Shown: positions 59,813 through 64,000 of the stretch, piece by piece
Position numbering within the stretch: the stretch's first letter is position 1
Layout of the letters: each line of letters opens with the position of its first letter
From: Paenalcaligenes hominis
Lineage (GTDB): Bacteria > Pseudomonadota > Gammaproteobacteria > Burkholderiales > Burkholderiaceae_B
Direction: 5' to 3'
Length of the DNA stretch: 64,000 nucleotides
Assembly (NCBI RefSeq): GCF_011927625.1
Contig: NZ_JAATIZ010000003.1
Coordinates: forward strand, 62,001 to 126,000
The notes under the pieces: generated by a model
Told to the model about the DNA's origin: nothing
The model's input: the letters and a program-made list of their open reading frames with translations, nothing else
The model's database searches: none
Position numbers and translations under genes: made by a program

Positions 59813-60679
59813 TTAGCTCCGTCTTACAATCAACCCACGTGGGAATAACAACAATAAAACCACCATCAGGCCATAAATCATAAAGGCACCTATATTGGGT
59901 GCGTAGTATTTACCCGCCACGTCAAATATGCCCAATACCAAGGCCGCGACTAGGGGCCCACGTATTGTGCCTGCGCCACCGACAGCCACCACAATGAGAA
60001 AATACACCATATATTTCATTGGAAAACTTGGGTCTAATCCCAGCACATCTACCCCCAAGGCTCCGCCCAAACCGCCTAAACCAGAGCCCAAGGCAAAAGT
60101 TAGGCTAAAGACCTGATGCACATTAATACCTAAGCCTTTAGCTGCGACTTGGTTATCTACGGAAGCGCGTATTTTGGCGCCAAACCGCGTGCGTTCAATG
60201 AGCAGCCATAATGCCAAGGTGATCACGCACACCACCAGAATCAAAAAGACGCGGTACACCCCCACACTAAGCCCGGCTAGATGTAGCTGCCCCGTTAACC
60301 ACTCGGGTAGCTGTACAGAGCGTTGGGTAGGCCCCCAGACAAAGGTAGCCATGGCAACAGCCATAAAGGTGAGCCCGATGGAAAACAGCACCTGATCTAA
60401 AGGGGTAGCCTGATAGAGACGCTGATACAGCGTGCGCTCCAATACCCAACCGATGGCTGCCGCAGCAATGAACACCAGAACCAATGCCAATAGAAAGGGC
60501 ACCCCCAGCACACTCAATAGCTGAATAAACAGATAACCCCCGATCATGGCAAATGCCCCATGTGCTAAATTCACAAAGTTCATTAGCCCCATAGTGACCG
60601 ATAGGCCCACACTCATTAAAAACAATAGGCTGCCGTAGGCAACCCCATCAAACAACACACCAGCCAAGTTCAACAGCAT
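59813..60679 (-). CDS. Branched-chain-type ABC transporter permease (LivH-like)
   Basis: A 288-residue inner-membrane permease with about eight TM helices. LivH landmarks are GVAYGSLLFLMSVGLSVTMGLMNFVNLAHGAF in its first third (signature NFVNLAHGAF), FGAKIRASVDNQVAAKGLGINVHQVF and GGAGTIRGPLVAALVLGI. It is the first permease gene, about 100 nt after the binding-protein gene, from which a 16-bp hairpin separates it. Confidence 0.92.
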   Translation of the reverse strand: MLLNLAGVLFDGVAYGSLLFLMSVGLSVTMGLMNFVNLAHGAFAMIGGYLFIQLLSVLGVPFLLALVLVFIAAAAIGWVLERTLYQRLYQATPLDQVLFSIGLTFMAVAMATFVWGPTQRSVQLPEWLTGQLHLAGLSVGVYRVFLILVVCVITLALWLLIERTRFGAKIRASVDNQVAAKGLGINVHQVFSLTFALGSGLGGLGGALGVDVLGLDPSFPMKYMVYFLIVVAVGGAGTIRGPLVAALVLGIFDVAGKYYAPNIGAFMIYGLMVVLLLLFPRGLIVRRS

Positions 60680-60729
60680 GGTTGAGCCTCTTTAGTATCA
60701 AAAACCATTATTATTTCTTTCATGCTCAG

Positions 60730-60771
60730 CACGAGTAGTAGGCGTCAAGACATCTACGCCTGCTACTCGTG
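60730..60771 (-). other. Strong intercistronic hairpin between binding protein and livH
   Basis: A 16-bp stem (60730-60745 with 60756-60771, one G-U pair) around a 10-nt loop, with no T tract. It lies 10 nt after the binding-protein stop. Such structures usually protect the upstream message and reduce read-through, favouring excess binding protein. Confidence 0.65.
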
Positions 60772-60781
60772 TGTAGTGTTA

Positions 60782-61981
60782 TCACTCTACGCCTGGGTCT
60801 TTAACCTGATCAATTTGGTCAAACTCAACGTTCCACACCTGATCGCCTACTTTCTCACCACGACGGATATAGACGTTTTGCACTACATCACGTGTTTCAG
60901 GATCGATAGAAATCGGACCGCGTACACTTTCCCATGACAAACCTTTCATGGCTTCTAACAAGGTAGGGCCTGTGCTGTCGCCTGCTGTTTTCTCTAGAGC
61001 TTGATAGATGAGGTGCATACCATCATAGGCGCCTACAGAATGGAAGTTAGGTCTGGATCCCCCTGTGAGCTCTTGGAACGCTTTCACATACTCTTTATTT
61101 TTTTCTGAATCATGAGCGGCTGAGTAGTGATGACTACTCACTACACCTAACGCGACCTCGCCAATGCTGCCCATTAAATCATCATCTAATACGTCTCCAG
61201 TACAGATGAGCTGGATACCGTCATCCGCTAGCCCACGCTCATGGAATTGTTTAATAAAAGCGGCACCTTCGCCAGAAGGAACAAAAACAAATAACACTTC
61301 GGGCTTGCTGTCTTTCACTCGCTTTAAAAAAGGCGAGTAATCGGGGTTCATTAAAGGGGCGCGTATACTTTCAAGAACCTCTCCACCTGATTCCACAAAA
61401 TTCTTCACAAAGACCTTTTCTGCATCAATACCTGGACCATAATCGCTAACAAAGGTCATGGCTTTCTTTAACCCTTGTTGAGATGCCCATTCGCTTAAAG
61501 GTTGAGTAACCTGGGGTAAAGTGAAGCCAGTACGCACGACAAAAGGCGAACGCTCGACCACAGCCGAGGTGGCCGCGGCCATCACTACCATAGGCGTTTT
61601 CGACTGGGTCGCAATAGGCGCTGCAGCATAAGCCAATGGCGTTAACGCAAAACCAGCCAACACATCCACTTTGTCACGCGTTACCATTTCCTGAGCGATA
61701 CGACGCGTGGCATCGGGGGCAACGCCGCCATCATCGCGTACAATCACTTGTACCTCACGCCCAGCAACGGTGGTGCCATGCTGTTTCTGGTACAGTTCAA
61801 TCGCCGCAGCGACTTGCTTTCCTGTCGAAGCAAATTGCCCTGACATAGAAATAATGACCCCTACTTTCACGGGATCTTTAGAAGCAGCAAAGCTAGTGAA
61901 CGGCAACATGCCGCTGGTTGCAGCTAGAGCCGCCCCTGTCAGCACAACTTGGCGTCTACGCTGATCAAACAATTTTGTCAT
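60782..61981 (-). CDS. ABC transporter substrate-binding protein (LivK-like) with Tat-type signal
   Basis: A 399-residue periplasmic binding protein of the amino-acid/aromatic LivK (peripla_BP_6) family. The signal peptide contains a twin-arginine motif, RRRQVVL, then a moderately hydrophobic stretch to about residue 33, so Tat export is likely. The mature fold begins PVKVGVIISMSGQFASTGKQ and includes MVVMAAATSAVV, SDYGPGIDAE and HSVGAYDGMHLIYQAL. A GGAGAC site precedes ATG 61981. It lies between the oxygenase genes and the permease genes, so it probably binds the oxygenase substrate, perhaps a methoxy- or hydroxybenzoate. Confidence 0.9.
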   Translation of the reverse strand: MTKLFDQRRRQVVLTGAALAATSGMLPFTSFAASKDPVKVGVIISMSGQFASTGKQVAAAIELYQKQHGTTVAGREVQVIVRDDGGVAPDATRRIAQEMVTRDKVDVLAGFALTPLAYAAAPIATQSKTPMVVMAAATSAVVERSPFVVRTGFTLPQVTQPLSEWASQQGLKKAMTFVSDYGPGIDAEKVFVKNFVESGGEVLESIRAPLMNPDYSPFLKRVKDSKPEVLFVFVPSGEGAAFIKQFHERGLADDGIQLICTGDVLDDDLMGSIGEVALGVVSSHHYSAAHDSEKNKEYVKAFQELTGGSRPNFHSVGAYDGMHLIYQALEKTAGDSTGPTLLEAMKGLSWESVRGPISIDPETRDVVQNVYIRRGEKVGDQVWNVEFDQIDQVKDPGVE

Positions 61982-62006
61982 GTGAGTCTCCTCTCCCCAC
62001 GGGGAT

Positions 62007-62966
62007 TTACAAATCTAAAACCAAATAAGCACTGCGGGCTCGCGAACAACACACAGCCATCTGATTATTCGCGGCTTTTTCTTCATCAGTCAAGTATACG
62101 TCTTGATGATTGATTTCCCCTTCTAATACACCTGTTAGGCATGTGCCGCAGACTCCCTCCTCACACGACACCGGTACAAAGACATCATGTGCCTCTAGAA
62201 CCTGACTAATGGTCTGATCGGCCTCAACGATAAAACGCTGACCCGTGCTGGCAATACGTACCTCGAACGGCGCCGCGCCATGATCCAGCGCGACCTCATT
62301 GTTAAAGTATTCTCTGTGCACGCGCTCAGGCTCAATGTGAGCTAAGTCAGCCAGCTCAACGACTGCTTGGATCAATGAACTTGGCCCACACACATAGACA
62401 TGAGTGGTCGTAGCAACTGACTGCAGTAATTGTGGTAATACTAAGGGCTTTTCTGCGTCATCGCTAAAATAAAAATGCACTTTCTCTGCAAAAGGACTAG
62501 CACATAACACATCATAAAAAGCCATGCGAGCCTGAGTACGCGCTACGTAATGCAAACTAAAATCGATGTGCTGTTGGTGCAAGTGTTGTGCCATCGCTAA
62601 TAACGGGGTAATACCGATACCACCCGCAATCAACATAAACTGAGGCGCGTCCACCAACTCGAAATGATTACGTGGCGTACTAATTGTTAAGCGTTGCCCC
62701 TCTTGAATAAAGTGATGTACCCCCGCAGACCCACCTCTGGACGCTGGGTCTAACTGCACGGCTATCACATAGCGATGTGTTTCACGTGGATCATTCACCA
62801 AAGAGTATTGACGGACTATTTCCCCACCAGGCACATGCACATCAATATGCGCCCCCGCCGTAAAGGCAGGCAACGATTCTGTTTGAGCAGGATGTAGCTC
62901 TAGACAAAGGATGCCTTCGGCTTCGTGATAACGGCGGTGTACAACCACCTCTAGTGTTTCGCTCAT
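62007..62966 (-). CDS. VanB/PDR-family oxidoreductase (ferredoxin reductase)
   Basis: A 319-residue flavin/[2Fe-2S] reductase that feeds electrons to the adjacent Rieske oxygenase. FMN domain with RQYSLVND (53-60), NAD domain with GGIGITP (115-121) and CGPSSL (193-198), and a C-terminal plant-type ferredoxin with C268, C273, C276 and C306. This domain order is that of phthalate dioxygenase reductase and vanillate demethylase VanB. It starts 5 nt after the oxygenase stop and is probably translated from the same message. Confidence 0.92.
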   Translation of the reverse strand: MSETLEVVVHRRYHEAEGILCLELHPAQTESLPAFTAGAHIDVHVPGGEIVRQYSLVNDPRETHRYVIAVQLDPASRGGSAGVHHFIQEGQRLTISTPRNHFELVDAPQFMLIAGGIGITPLLAMAQHLHQQHIDFSLHYVARTQARMAFYDVLCASPFAEKVHFYFSDDAEKPLVLPQLLQSVATTTHVYVCGPSSLIQAVVELADLAHIEPERVHREYFNNEVALDHGAAPFEVRIASTGQRFIVEADQTISQVLEAHDVFVPVSCEEGVCGTCLTGVLEGEINHQDVYLTDEEKAANNQMAVCCSRARSAYLVLDL

Positions 62967-62971
62967 TGCCG

Positions 62972-64000
62972 TTAACCTTGTGCCGATTGATTTTCTTGTT
63001 CAATTAATTTATCTAAAAGGCGGCGGGCTTGAACACCACCTGCATCAATATTAAGCATGAGCAACCGGCGTTCGGGGTGCTGTTCAAGGTTTTTTTGTTG
63101 TGCTTCGAGAATGGCTAAATCTTCGGCAAAAATTTTACCTTGACCGTCCCGGATACTGGCCGTGAGCTCTGCATCATCCGCTTTAAAATTACGTGCCATA
63201 CCCCAAAAATACCAATGACTGTTTTCTGTTTCAGGTGTCATAAAATCGACCACGGTAGCGCGAACGCGTTGCTCAGCCGGTGCCTCTTGCTTTCCCGTTC
63301 CTGCTAAAGCCACGCCCACGTCAATTAACACATGAGCGGGCGCATGGAAGCAAGACACCTGCCATCGGTCTACTTTTTGATTAGGGTCTAAGCCTGCTGC
63401 TTCCATGGCTGCCTGCCAAAAAGGAGGAGCAATAATATCTTCCATGTAGCGACTGGTCTGCACCACCCCATCGACCACAGCAGTTTTCACTGGCGTTTCA
63501 TCGATTTCCTCTTGACCAATACTGTCTGCATGCACATAGGTTTCATGGGTTAAGTCCATGAGGTTATCAATCATGAGACGATAGTTACTTTTTACATGGT
63601 ATAGCCCGCCACCAAATGCCCAATCAGGGCTATTGGCCCAATGCAAATCAGGAATTAAGTCAGCATCAGCCAAGCTAGCATCGCCCGGCCAGACCCAAAT
63701 AAAACCATGACGCTCGACCACAGGATAATGCTTAACACACGGAAACCCACCTACCCGCTGCATAGGCATAGAGACCACTTTGCCATCACAGCCCATGACC
63801 AAACCGTGGTAACCACAGACCAAATTACCGTCTTGGACGTAACCCATCGATAAGGCCGCCCCTCGATGCGGACAAAAATCCTCTACGGCAGCGACTACCC
63901 CTTCTTTGCCTCTGAAAAATGCTATTTTTTCATTACAAATCATGCGTCCAAGGGGGGAGTGCTCAATCTCGTCGGGTGTACAAGCCACATACCAGGTATT
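62972..64000 (-). CDS. Rieske-type aromatic oxygenase, alpha subunit (VanA-like), 5' end outside window
   Basis: C-terminal 343 residues or so of a Rieske non-haem iron oxygenase. The frame runs to the window edge (Asn-Thr-Trp-Tyr before the GTG at 63988), matching the NAWYVACTPDE start of VanA proteins, so only a few residues are missing. The Rieske cluster is CPHRGA plus CGYHG, and the mononuclear iron site is DLTHETYVH. Length and single-subunit layout fit vanillate O-demethylase and relatives such as toluate or sulfobenzoate oxygenases. The paired VanB-type reductase and LIV importer downstream support an aromatic-acid substrate; vanillate is only the best guess. Confidence 0.88.
   Translation of the reverse strand, partial: NTWYVACTPDEIEHSPLGRMICNEKIAFFRGKEGVVAAVEDFCPHRGAALSMGYVQDGNLVCGYHGLVMGCDGKVVSMPMQRVGGFPCVKHYPVVERHGFIWVWPGDASLADADLIPDLHWANSPDWAFGGGLYHVKSNYRLMIDNLMDLTHETYVHADSIGQEEIDETPVKTAVVDGVVQTSRYMEDIIAPPFWQAAMEAAGLDPNQKVDRWQVSCFHAPAHVLIDVGVALAGTGKQEAPAEQRVRATVVDFMTPETENSHWYFWGMARNFKADDAELTASIRDGQGKIFAEDLAILEAQQKNLEQHPERRLLMLNIDAGGVQARRLLDKLIEQENQSAQG

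Noticed and set aside
1-64000. Search for tRNA, rRNA, insertion sequences, integrases and CRISPR arrays
   Set aside because: Nothing convincing was seen by eye on either strand; small RNA genes without obvious hallmarks could be missed.

Overview
The window looks like a chromosome segment of a betaproteobacterium, most likely Burkholderiales and probably Alcaligenaceae. The reasons are the long-form LeuA, the Smg/TopB neighbourhood, a MerR-type LiuR leucine-catabolism cluster that contains aceK, the gentisate and Rieske/LIV aromatic modules, and moderate GC with CTA, TTA and GGC all in use. This is inference from gene content; no 16S or phylogeny is available. No tRNA, rRNA, CRISPR array, insertion sequence or phage gene was seen. 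No stretch longer than about 300 bases lacks a gene.

Layout. 1-2.3 kb: the 3' part of a HAD phosphatase and an NCS2 permease. 2.3-7.7 kb, minus strand: a run reading lemA, a TPM/YgcG protein, a second TPM protein, DUF2868, a DUF3482 GTPase and a small channel-like membrane protein. 7.9-9.3 kb: a RhlE-type RNA helicase with a TTG start and a structured leader. 9.5-13.1 kb: a curli locus (csgE, csgF, csgG, one curlin gene, then a LuxR/CsgD-like regulator). 13.3-17.7 kb: a dCache chemoreceptor carrying the amino-acid motif, prfC and an unknown anchored protein. 17.7-18.6 kb, minus: bacterioferritin and bfd, with a Fur box over the bfd start. 18.7-21.3 kb: an unknown membrane protein, then leuA behind a leucine-rich leader peptide. 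21.4-28.6 kb: DUF1840, a secreted RHS protein ending in a DUF2235/Tle1-like lipase domain, argS, a SPOR protein and dsbA.

28.6-39.4 kb is a leucine/isovalerate catabolic region. metC and an MBL-fold hydrolase run on the minus strand, divergent from liuR-liuA-aceK-thiolase-liuB-liuD around a LiuR-type palindrome. 39.5-45.8 kb: smg, a large GDYxxLxY membrane protein, and topB with a histone-H1-like lysine tail directly followed by a SET-domain lysine methyltransferase gene. 45.9-49.7 kb: amn and malate synthase G. aceK and glcB both bear on the glyoxylate bypass that growth on acetyl-CoA-yielding substrates such as leucine requires.

49.7-57.4 kb is a complete 3-hydroxybenzoate/gentisate module: a TRAP transporter, 3-hydroxybenzoate 6-hydroxylase, maleylpyruvate isomerase, fumarylpyruvate hydrolase, gentisate dioxygenase and a divergent LysR gene. 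It is more A/T-rich than its flanks and is bracketed by two identical 36-bp terminator repeats, which suggests a discrete inserted unit. 57.4-64 kb, minus: a branched-chain-type ABC importer with a Tat-type binding protein, then a Rieske oxygenase (cut by the window end) with a VanB-type reductase, probably an uptake and O-demethylation or hydroxylation unit for an aromatic acid.

The items most worth follow-up are the TopB tail plus SET enzyme pair, the leu leader, the Sec-exported RHS-lipase with no visible immunity gene, and the repeat-bracketed gentisate module.
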